Below the pieces are notes generated by a model, which saw nothing but the letters and a program-made list of their open reading frames with translations, had not been told where the DNA came from and ran no database searches. Both the position numbers and the translations under genes were made by a program. A stretch of 64,000 nt of DNA from Orychophragmus violaceus (lineage: Eukaryota > Streptophyta > Magnoliopsida > Brassicales > Brassicaceae): contig CM058235.1 of the NCBI GenBank assembly GCA_030180135.1, positions 13,625,145 through 13,689,144 on the forward strand, given 5' to 3'. Shown in pieces: positions 55,900-64,000 of this stretch; positions within the stretch are counted from its first letter, which is position 1, and every line of letters begins with the position of its first letter.

Positions 55900-57511
55900 T
55901 TGTGTTTTAACCTCGGTTTTCCTCATTAATCAATTACCATCTCTTTTACTTGAGAACAAGTCACCATATGAGCTACTTTTGCATAAACTTCCTGACTATT
56001 CCAGACTGAAAGCTTTTGTTTGTATGTGCTATGTGTCCACTTTTGATAAAGATAGGAACAAGTTCTCTCCTAGAGCTCGACCCGGTGTGTTCTTAGGCTA
56101 TCCTTCGGGTTATAAAGGGTATAAGATTCTTGACTTAGAGTCTAGATCTATTACAGTTTCTAGGAATGTTGTGTTTCATGAAACCTTGTTTCCGTTCAAA
56201 ACTTCTGAATTTGTATCTGACTCTGTTGATATGTTTCCCAATACTATCTTACCATTACCTACTCCTTTGCATTTTGTTGAAAGCATGCCTCTTTATTCTG
56301 ATGCTACTCCATCATTGTCTGTGTATGCATCATCATATGATCATTGCATTCATCATTTACCTGACTCAGCTGCACATTCAACATCTACACAGTCTTCACA
56401 TCCTAGTTCCATATCTTTATCAAATAGTTCAGGACCTCAGACTCTAGGTGTTGATTCTGTAGATGATGTTAGGCCTAAACGACAGACTAGAGCTCCTGGT
56501 TATCTGTCTGAGTATTACTGTAACATGTCATCCTCTTCTTTTGCACCACTGACCTTGTCTACTTACATTCCACAACCACACCATACCTCTCCATATCCTC
56601 TTTCTTCTGTCATCTCTTGTGACAAACTTGCCACATCCTTTCAGTCTTACATTTTTGCCTATAACATTGAAATTGAACCCAAGACTTTTACGCAAGCCAC
56701 GACCTCTGATAAATGGAATAAGTTTGTGAATGCAGAGTTGCAAGCTTTAGAGGGTCAACACACTTGGGACATAACAGACTTACCTCCTGATAAGAATGTT
56801 GTGGGTTGTAGATGGATCTTCACGATCAAATATAACGATGATGGTACTGTGGAGCGTTATAAGGCAAGATTAGTAGCTCAGGGTTTCACACAACAAGAGG
56901 GAGTGGATTATCTGGACACTTTTTCTCCTGTGGCGAAACTTACCAGTGTAAATTGTTTAGCTTCTGCTAAAGGTTGGTAGCTCACACAGATGGATGTTTC
57001 CAACGCATTTCTTCATGGCGAGTTAGAAGAAGAAATTTATATGTGTTTACCACAAGGATACACTCCAGCTGCAGGTACAACATTGCCTTCTCATCCTATT
57101 TGCCGTCTCAGAAAATCACTTTATGGTTTAAAACAGGCTTCGCGTCAATGGTATAAGAGATTTTCATTCGTTCTTATGGGGGCAAATTTCATACAATCTC
57201 CAGCAGACAATACACTTTTTGTCAAAACCTCATCATCCTATTTCATAGTTGTGCTCGTCTATATACTGATTGCAAGCAACAATGATGATGCAGTTTCTGT
57301 GTTAAAGGAGCTTCTCAGGTCTGCATTTGTTATTAGAGATCTCGGACCTGCTCGCTTTTTCCTTGGTCTAGAAATAGCACGGTCTTATGCTGATATATAT
57401 GTCTGTCAGCGGAAATATGCAGTGAATTTACTGGAAGATGCATGCCTTCTCGACTGTAAACCAAGCTCAGTTCCTATGGATCCAAGTCTTCATCTTACCA
57501 AAGACATGTGA
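55900..57511 (+). pseudogene. Copia reverse transcriptase, catalytic VDD missing
   Basis: After the integrase tail (RPGVFLGYPSGYKGYKILDL), the RT begins near 56760: WDITDLPPDKNVVGCRWIFT, ERYKARLVAQGFTQQEGVDY, DTFSPVAKLTSVN. A TAG stop at 56978-56980 precedes LTQMDVSNAFLHGELEEEIY (first catalytic Asp in QMDVSNAF), then LRKSLYGLKQASRQWYKRFS. At 57253-57280 the residues are VVLVYILIASNND; Copia RTs read LLVYVDDILIASNND, so exactly three residues including both catalytic aspartates are gone in frame. The frame ends TGA at 57509-57511. This copy cannot have polymerase activity. Confidence 0.93.
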
Positions 57512-58226
57512 AATGCTTTATCAAATCCAACATGTTTACAGAGAGTTGATTGGACGTCTGTTATATCTCACAATAACACGTCTTGATATCACTTTCGCAG
57601 TCCATCAGTTGAGCCAGTTCCTATCTGCTTCGACAGACACACACCTTCAGGCGGCTCATAAAGTTTTAAGGTATATCAAGAATAATCCTGGACAAGGACT
57701 GATGTATAAATCCAATACAGAGTTGTGCCTTAATGGTTTGTCTGATGCTGATTGGGCTACATGTAAAGAAACTTGAAGATCTATTACTGGCTTCTGCATT
57801 TACTTAGGTTATTCACTCATCTCTTGGAAGTCGAAGAAGCAATCTGTTGTGAGTCGCAGTAGCTCTGAAGCAGAGTATAGAAGTATGGCTTTAGCAACTT
57901 GTGAAATAATTTGGCTGCAGCAGTTACTCTGTGACTTACATATCCAAGTGACTAGTCCAGCAAAATTATTTTGTGACAACAAGTCCGCCATTCACATCGC
58001 TAAGAATCATGTGTTTCACAAGAGGTCTAAGCATATTGAGATCGATTGTCATACGGTTCGTGATCAGATTAAAGCTGGAAAGTTGACTACTCTTCATGTT
58101 TCTACTGGAAATCAATTGGCTGATATACTAACCAAACCATTTCATCACGGACCATTCTACTCCTTGTTGCATCGGATGTCTTTGTCAAGTGTTTATCTTT
58201 ATGAATCACCGAAGCTAACGACTTGA
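57512..58226 (+). pseudogene. Copia RNase H region
   Basis: In shifted frame: YRELIGRLLYLTITRLDITF, AVHQLSQFLSASTDTHLQAA, HKVLRYIKNNPGQGLMYKSN and LSDADWATCKET, with TGA at 57774-57776 where Arg is expected. It continues SITGFCIYLGYSLISWKSKK, VVSRSSSEAEYRSMALATCE, LFCDNKSAIHIAKNHVFHKR, KHIEIDCHTVRDQIKAGKLT and NQLADILTKPFHH. The RNase H catalytic residues D, E, D, D appear present. Ends TGA at 58224-58226 just before the polypurine tract. Confidence 0.92.
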
Positions 58227-58234
58227 GGGGGGCG

Positions 58235-58493
58235 TATTAGATACATCTGGTTCAATGTCTATTGAATTGGTTTGGTTCACTGGTTAACTCATGTTATTAA
58301 GCTTCCTTTTACTTAGTAATGTGTTCGTTAATCTAGTAATTAAGTGGTCAAATATCAGCTTTAAGTTTTTGTATATAAGAAACGAGAGTTGTACAGATTG
58401 AGTGACGAGAATAATATTCATTTTACAACACTTGTATCTTCTCTCTAGATCGTCTTCTACAATCATTCTTAAGGCTAGATTCAAATGTTGATA
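58235..58493 (+). repeat. Copia right LTR
   Basis: TATTAGATACATCTGG ... TGTTGATA, followed by target duplication TCTTA. Confidence 0.92.
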
Positions 58494-58643
58494 TCTTAAA
58501 ATGAAAAAAGTGTAGACATGATCTATTAACTCAAATTTAACTTCAACTACACTAGAAAGCCTAATCATGTATTGTTATTTTCCAAGATAATAAATAATGT
58601 TAATAAATAAATTTTAAAAGAGATTTTCATATATACACTAAAA

Positions 58644-58691
<48 letters not shown>

Positions 58692-58848
58692 GGAGGGGGG
58701 GCTTGGTCTAAGATCTTTTGCATTGTGCAATGTAGTCTATGGCCTTAAGATCATATGGCTGCTTTACCTCAGAGCTGGATCCCTTTGGGTATCATAGATT
58801 ATAAGGATTTATCTATCTCAAGCGTCTTTTTGGTCACTTACTCATGGA
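58494..58848. other. Flank of Copia; (AT)n and G-run
   Basis: 58499-58650 is the reverse-complement relative of 26900-27060 upstream of ESF1-like gene 1. A (AT)n tract fills 58646-58689, followed by a GGGGGGG run and non-coding sequence. Confidence 0.65.
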
Positions 58849-59212
58849 TGTTAGGAGAATGTTAATGCTTAGACCCACTACTATATTAGAGTATCCAAAG
58901 AAGCCCATTATTATTGATTTATGACAAGTCCATTAGTCCATGTAACTAGGGTTTCAACCAAGTAGAGCTATATAAATATGCTCCTTATGCTATTGTTATT
59001 GTAACCTTGAGAGTTTCCTCACAAGCAGCTCTCCTTCTTTATCTTAAGATATATCAATCGAAATAATTTGTTACTGGTGATCTAAATTAAGTTTTTCCTT
59101 CTTTACTTTCTTGTACCTATTAAAGCTCCAATGAGATATTTCATCTCTGTCTTTTCTTTCTATTTCATTAAGCTTATTTGAGCACAAACTACTTGGTTAA
59201 GACATGCTTACA
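58849..59212 (+). repeat. LTR of an unidentified LTR retrotransposon
   Basis: TGTTAGGAGAATG ... GACATGCTTACA (364 bp) directly followed by TGGTATCAGGCATCAGG, a tRNA-iMet-type primer-binding site at 59213. A TATATAAATA box is near 58970. Confidence 0.6.
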
Positions 59213-60215
59213 TGGTATCAGGCATCAGGGATTAGATTGGGATGAAGGGTTTGTAGAGTCGCTGCTTATACTTGTCAGAGCACTCATAAAACCAGAAGAA
59301 GCTCTGAAGTCCTCAACAACATCGAGAAGCAACAACTTTAAAGCAGGACTTGAAGAAGAGAGGCCACGTCAACGAGGTCATAACGTTTTTCTGCTAAGGT
59401 TCGAGTTGTGGTCTATGTCGACAGAGGCTGAAGTTGATTCAGTGAAACTTTCAGATAAATGATGCCATGGTTGTTCAATGAGCGTTTGATACAGCTAGAA
59501 AGGAAGAAGCCTTACATGAGAAATAAGACTCGAGTTTGAGTACAACACTGAGCTGGTTAACCACAAGTTTCCTGCAACTCTGCGCAAGTTCAGTGACGTT
59601 AAAGCTTCTCGTCTATTAATCTACCGTGATGTCTTGTCCTTTCTTCTAAAACAGAACATAGGGTAATGCTTTACTGTTATAGCTTGCGAAGGACAGTTCA
59701 TGGCTTAGAATGTATAGATCTGGAATTGAGAAGTTAGGATGAAATTGGACTGATATTGGGGTTGATATGGCTGAAAGTTTCTGGTATGGTGAGTGCACAT
59801 AAGCTGTTCGATTGAATATCAAAAAGAAATCCAGAATGTTTAGAAAGGATAAGAAGCAGAAAGTTGTGAGGATTTCAAGAGATCGTGGGCACATTATCAC
59901 TTTTCCTAAGTGATGGGTACATGAAAACTCAGAAGTTTGTGAGAAAGAATGGTCAAAAGATACCTCGGAGGGACTATACTTAACTCTCCAAGTACAAAGA
60001 TACCTCTGAGTGAGTCATGATAGATTTCCAAGTATAGGCCAAAACTCTCATTAGGTTATTAAGTTAAATGTTATACATCTCTATGGCAGATTGAGAAGTG
60101 TGTTTTACATATGTAAGTTGATGCTTCAGCTATATTCATGCTTATACAAGTCATGCGATTGTGTGATTTCAAACTTAGCCTCGTGTCTTTCACCCGACGC
60201 TAAGTTTGCTGGGGA
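59213..60215 (+). pseudogene. Decayed LTR-retrotransposon interior
   Basis: An initial open frame (59178-59462, SLLILVRALIKPEEALKSST) is gag-like only by position. The rest is full of stops (RYLGGTILNSP-like near 59950). No domain recognised. It ends at a polypurine-like GCTGGGGA before an LTR-like TATTAGAGGCTCAAGCCCAG. Confidence 0.35.
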
Positions 60216-60486
60216 ATATTAGAGGCTCAAGCCCAGAAATTCAAGAAGCCCAAAATGATGTCTCAAGTGAAGCCTTCAAGCCCATATTACTAGGGTTCCT
60301 AGCAAGTGATTTTCATATATATATATATGCTATGTAATGAACAAGAGAATGTAACTAAGGTTGCCGTGAACAACCTCTCTTTCAATCCTTTTATGAAGTA
60401 AATCTAAATCTATTTTGTTCTTGAAGACAATCTAAAGTTTATCTCTTTCTCTTTTCCTTTTCAATAAAGCTCTTTGAGCTATTGCA
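60216..60486 (+). repeat. Second LTR-like segment, distantly related to 58849-59212
   Basis: Has the same order of words (TATTAGA ... AAGCCCA ... ACTAGGGTT ... TATATGCT ... GTAAC) but low overall identity, so the two are not a matched LTR pair. Ends near GAGCTATTGCA. Confidence 0.35.
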
Positions 60487-60929
60487 TTTTATGTTAATAA
60501 GACTTATAAAGTCAGAATCTTTCTTGTTTATAAACTGCTTACATACTAAACGTTTCTTCAAGTACACGGTTGGTAGAGGTGATGAAATTTATTTTTGGTG
60601 GGATCCGTGGAAGTCTCTGGGTCCTCTTATTGATTTTGTCGGTCCCTCGGGTCCAATGGATATGAGAATACCAATTAACTCTTTGGTAAGTGACTGCATT
60701 GATGGAAGAGCATGGGTCCTTCCAAACGCAAGATCAGACCGTCAGCTTGAAATGCTGGTTTTGATCTAAGGTACTACCCCTTTAAACTCTGATAATATTG
60801 TTGAATGGTGTATAAATGGCAAGCTTCTCTCAAAGTTTGTCTCTCGTTTAGTTTGGAATGAAATGAAAGATATAAAACCGGTTGTCAATTGGGAAAAGCT
60901 AGTATGGTGTAATGCTGGAATTCCTAAGG
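60487..60929 (+). pseudogene. Outer LINE, ORF2 C-terminal fragment (zf-RVT, left part)
   Basis: The frame reads VGRGDEIYFWWDPWKSLGPL, VSDCIDGRAWVLPNARSDRQ, a stop, NSDNIVEWCINGKLLSKFVS, LVWNEMKDIKPVVNWEKLVW and CNAGIPK. This is the region just before and including the zinc-binding reverse-transcriptase C-terminal domain of plant L1 ORF2. It stops at CCTAAG (60928), where a different LINE starts; the continuation is at 63118. Confidence 0.75.
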
Positions 60930-61524
60930 ACGAGAGAAAGAAAGAAATCACAGGACTAAAAGTAGCAAGGAGAGCGCCAGCAGTATCCCACCTTCTATTT
61001 GCGGACGACATCATGTTCTATTGTAAAGAGAATGAGGAGGAGTTGGGAAGAGTAATACATATACTGGAGAAGTATAGCCTAGCCTCAGGTCAAAGAATCA
61101 ATTACCAGAAGTCAAGTGTCTACTTTGGCAAAAGAATCCCTGAGGATAGAAGACAAGGGATCAAGGAGAGGCTCAGTATTACTGAAGAAGGAGGAGTAGG
61201 ATTTTATCTTGGGCTTCCGGAGGCCTTTGGGGGAGCTAAGGTATTTGTACTAAGTTTTGTTAAAGAGATACTTCAGCAAAAAGTGTATGGTTGGCAGAAT
61301 AAGTTCCTGTCCCCGGCTGGAAAAGAAGTCCTCCTTAAAGCGATAGCCATGGCACTTCCAACATATACAATGTCTTGCTTTCTCCTACCTAAGACATTAT
61401 GCAAACAAATTGCAGCACTAATGGCAGACTTTTGGTGGAACAATTTTAAGGAAAGGAAGGGAATATATTGGAAGTCCTGGGAGTATCTAAGCAAACCGAA
61501 GAGGAATGGAGGATTGAGATTTCA

Positions 61525-61570
<46 letters not shown>

Positions 61571-63059
61571 TTAATATTGCCTTGCTAGGGAAACAGTTTT
61601 GGAGGATCATGACTCGTCCAGATTCCTTGATGGCACGGGTATATAAAGCAAGGTACTTCCTTAACTCCAACCCTCTCCAAGCTCAGCTAGGATCCCGGCC
61701 TTCGTACGCCTGGCGGAGTATTATGGCAAGCCAAAAACTGATGAAGGAAGGCGCTAGGCGTATCATAGGGAATGGAAGAGAATTAAGTATTTGGGAAGAC
61801 AATTGGCTCTACCAAAAGCATGCTTGTCCATTGCTGAAATGCCGCAGATTACCACATCAGATGCAGGAAACCATTAAGGAACTGAGAAATGTAAGTTATC
61901 TGCTCGAGTTGAATGGTAAAGAGTGGAACACATATTTGATTCAGGCTATGGTGAGTGAGGAGAATAGAAGGAGAATATAAGCAATTAGACCAGGAGGGGT
62001 AAATAGCGTGGACAGCTACTGCTGGGATTTCACTAAAACAGGCCAATATACTGTTAAGTCAGGGTATTGGGTTCTGTTTAATAGCCTCGAGAAGGATTTA
62101 GAGGCACGCCAATGTGATCAGCCGAGCCTAGATCCCCTCTACCAAATGGTGTGGAAGGTGAATGCAAGCCTGAAGATCCAACACTTTCTCTGGCGAGCAC
62201 TGACCTCCTCTCTCCCGACTGCTAAAGCGTTAAAGCATAGGCACATACTCAAAGATGCAAGCTGTGGAAGATGTAATGAGCAGGAAGAATCAGTGAATCA
62301 TATGCTTTTCCAATATCCATATGCAAGACTTGTGTGGGTTGTTTCACCAATCCAAGCTCCACCGGAAGGAATGATGAAGTTGGACACTTAAGACTGTGGC
62401 TACTGTGGAGAATTTGGAAAAGCAGGAACAGTTATGCAATAAAAGGTTTGGATTATGATGCAATTGAAACAGTCAACAAGGCAATCGAAGATATGGAGGA
62501 ATGGAAAAGATGTATGGAAATAGAGGAGAAGAATGAGAAGGTAAGCCGAAGCTCTCTGGACAACGATAAATGGAGACCACCACCTCATAGTTGGACTAAG
62601 TGTAATGTAGATGGAACCTGGAACCAAGAGAAGGAACATTGTGGGGTGGGATGGATATTGAGAGACAACTGTGGCGAGGCCTTATGGACAGGAGTAAGAA
62701 AACTGCCTATGCTTACAACATCTCTAGAAACAGAAATGGAGGCACTGAGATGGACAATCAAAATGATTAAAGGCTTCAATTATGAGCAGGTTATCTTTGA
62801 AACAAATTCAAAGGAGGTGGAGCAAGCGGTTGCGGATCCAAGCTCTTGGCCGAGATTCAGTGTTATCCTTCAAGATATAACAAATATGCTCAATTATTTT
62901 GATGCTTGTAAGGTAGTATTCCAAGCTAGAGAAGGTAATAGAGTAGCAGATAGAATAACGAAGGAGTCTATCTCATTTGAGACCAATGACCCTAAAATGT
63001 ATTCTATCTTGCCTAGTTGGTTAAAGTCTGTAGTTGAGTTTGATAAACAGGGGATGTAA
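60930..63059 (+). pseudogene. LINE ORF2 C-terminus: RT, zinc-binding domain, RNase H
   Basis: RT: APAVSHLLFADDIMFYCKEN holds the FADD active site (near 61000), then SLASGQRINYQKSSVYFGKR, FYLGLPEAFGGAKVFVLSFV, GWQNKFLSPAGKEVLLKAIA and SCFLLPKTLCKQIAALMADF. An (AT)n tract (61526-61568) lies where a short Glu-Ala segment is expected before FNIALLGKQFWRIM, changing frame. The zf-RVT region is TGQYTVKSGYWVLFNSLEKD, WKVNASLKIQHFLWRALTSS and CGRCNEQEESVNHMLFQYPY. A stop at 61978-61980 and a frameshift near 62385 follow. RNase H: KCNVDGTWNQEKEHCGVGWI (Asp), LETEMEALRWTI (Glu), FETNSKEVEQ (Asn where Asp is usual) and REGNRVADRITKES (Asp). Ends TAA at 63057-63059. Confidence 0.85.
61526..61568. repeat. 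(AT)n microsatellite inside LINE ORF
   Basis: About 21 AT dinucleotides inserted or expanded within the coding sequence; it gives a Tyr-Ile run in translation and separates two frames of the same protein. Confidence 0.97.
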
Positions 63060-63105
63060 AACATCGGTGGCTAATATAAGTTGTTGTTGAGTTAAAAAAA
63101 ACAAA

Positions 63106-63430
63106 ATATATATATATGCTAAATCGAAATGTTACTTTTGACAGACTTGTGTCGTGCGGTTGTGATGTTGAGGAAACTTGTCCTCTTTGTGGTGATTTTC
63201 CAGGAATCTAGGAATCACCTTTTTCCGGTGCTCTTTCTCGCTTGCAATCAGGACAAAATGTTTGTGAGAGGCTCGGTCTGTCAAACGTGGTCTCATGCTG
63301 AAATCATGTGGATAATTGGATTCCCCCTTCTACATTTTACAAGAGTGTACAGGTTGCTCTTAAATGGCTCTAGATGGCTACCATCTATAAAATCCGCAAG
63401 TATTTTTTTGAATAAATATACAGTTCTTAT
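63106..63430 (+). pseudogene. Outer LINE, zf-RVT right part
   Basis: The frame from 63120 reads NRNVTFDRLVSCGCDVEETC, PLCGDFPGI, then a stop, and RNHLFPVLFLAC in a shifted frame. This is the continuation of the zinc-binding domain (C-x2-C ... H-x4-C) of the outer LINE interrupted at 60929. Confidence 0.75.
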
Positions 63431-64000
63431 TTAAGATTTATTTATTGTGCAGATTTATATCTACTTTTAATTAATTTGTAACTTCTGAAAATCTTATAAA
63501 ATTTTACTATATTAGCAACATAGTATTACATATTTGTCAACATGTTGTAGATTTATTACCTAATGTTACAAATGTATTTTTGTTTTGCTGACGTGCATTT
63601 GATGAGTGTGCAGATTTATTTTCTTATCAAGATTTTTTTATGTGTTGCCAATTTATATAATTCGGCAACAAGTAAAACTTAATTTATTAATTACTGTTTT
63701 AACACTATTTGTTATAGAGTTATTAGTAATGTTGCAAAAAAAAAATTTGTTATAGATTTATTATATGTTTAAGATTTAATCTAGTATTGCAGATTTTTTT
63801 AAAGAAAATTTACTGAAAAGTTTGAAAATTCGAAAGTATTTTTACCATATATTCCGCGATTTTTGAAAATTTTTAGGAAACAATATGTTTTCCATAAAAC
63901 TTAAAAATTATTTTTAAAAAAAAATACTAGACAAACTGAAAAAAAAATTGTATTAATTTTGAAAAAAAAATAACCAATAAAAATACAAAAATTTTAATTC
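63431..64000. repeat. GCAGATTTAT-type dispersed repeats, AT-rich
   Basis: Repeated words GCAGATTTAT, CAACATGTTGTAGATTTATT, GTGTTGCCAATTTAT; related to 26460-26830. Ends in A/T-rich DNA at the window edge. No gene. Confidence 0.35.

Larger units (their letters stand above)
53020..58493 (+). mobile_element. Full-length Copia retrotransposon, defective, 5474 bp
   Basis: LTRs at 53020-53276 (257 bp) and 58235-58493 (259 bp), about 95% identical by eye, are flanked by the 5-bp duplication TCTTA (53015-53019 and 58494-58498). The LTRs begin TATTAGATAC and end TGTTGATA rather than TG...CA. A primer-binding site follows at 53277 and a polypurine tract (ACTTGAGGGGGGCG) precedes the right LTR. The polyprotein order gag-protease-integrase-RT-RNase H is complete but broken by stops, a frameshift and a deletion in the RT active site. 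Confidence 0.95.
60930..63105 (+). mobile_element. Inner, 5'-truncated L1-type LINE
   Basis: A 5'-truncated L1-type element: RT from the palm onward, zf-RVT, RNase H, short 3' UTR and A-rich tail (GTTAAAAAAAACAAAAT near 63092). It interrupts the outer LINE. Confidence 0.8.

Noticed and set aside
60863..61588. Single LINE ORF starting at 60863
   Set aside because: The first ~22 residues belong to the outer LINE and the rest to the inner one, so the apparent start is a chimera.

Overview
This is a plant nuclear window, very probably from a Brassicaceae genome and from a transposon-rich (pericentromere-like) stretch. Reasons: GT-AG introns, long AT-rich non-coding DNA, plant-type Gypsy/Copia LTR elements, L1-type LINEs, PIF/Harbinger and hAT MITEs, a MuDR-type element carrying a DUF1985 gene, and three small cysteine-rich ESF1-like peptide genes. 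I see no bacterial features, CRISPR array, rRNA or genuine tRNA gene. Nearly all the DNA is transposons nested in one another; the only host genes that look intact are the three ESF1-like genes.

Layout. 1-6606: three same-family Gypsy (Athila-like) LTRs separated by partial bodies, best read as the right half of a nest of insertions, sitting in a hAT-like MITE (6607-7597). 7886-15088: a three-gene MULE resembling Arabidopsis VANDAL elements, with a broken MuDR transposase (+), a two-exon GRF-zinc-finger-like gene (+), a broken DUF1985 (VANC-like) gene (-), and eight exact copies of the YAGTATTAY motif. 15095-21133: a small MITE, a TORTIFOLIA1/SPIRAL2-like gene fragment, then a Rab11/RABA pseudogene split by a complete PIF/Harbinger element (16444-21115, TAA target duplication) that has an intact Myb-like ORF and a transposase with two stops. 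21119-26725: MITEs, including one Harbinger MITE inside another and a hAT MITE, a decayed LINE, and a Gypsy remnant. 26830-28400: ESF1-like gene 1. 28680-31062: AT-rich and unassigned DNA. 31063-41008: a gag-only Copia element (TSD GCTCC) interrupted by a gag-protease-only Gypsy element (31702-38355, TSD TAGAG). 41009-45000: gene and Copia remnants, a SINE, an RPT4 proteasome ATPase fragment, and a Helitron end. 45020-45375: ESF1-like gene 2. 45676-50216: hAT MITEs, a Helitron-like element, and an acidic reading frame split by a hAT element. 50578-50939: ESF1-like gene 3 on the minus strand. Its upstream region has been split by a hAT element full of E2F-like sites (51101-52648) and by a 5.5 kb Copia element (53020-58493). 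58849-64000: LTR remnants and one LINE inserted into another.

The strongest leads are (i) the VANDAL-like element, where a DUF1985/VANC-like gene lies with a cluster of the motif reported as the VANC target in Arabidopsis; (ii) the hAT element carrying roughly thirty units of a minisatellite whose core is a textbook E2F site, placed 162 bp upstream of an ESF1-like gene; and (iii) a paired CGATCGACAC-type motif scattered through LTRs, leaders, coding and 3' regions of the Gypsy family. Several element ages can be ordered because the insertions interrupt one another and have readable target-site duplications. All alignments were made by eye; there were no database searches.
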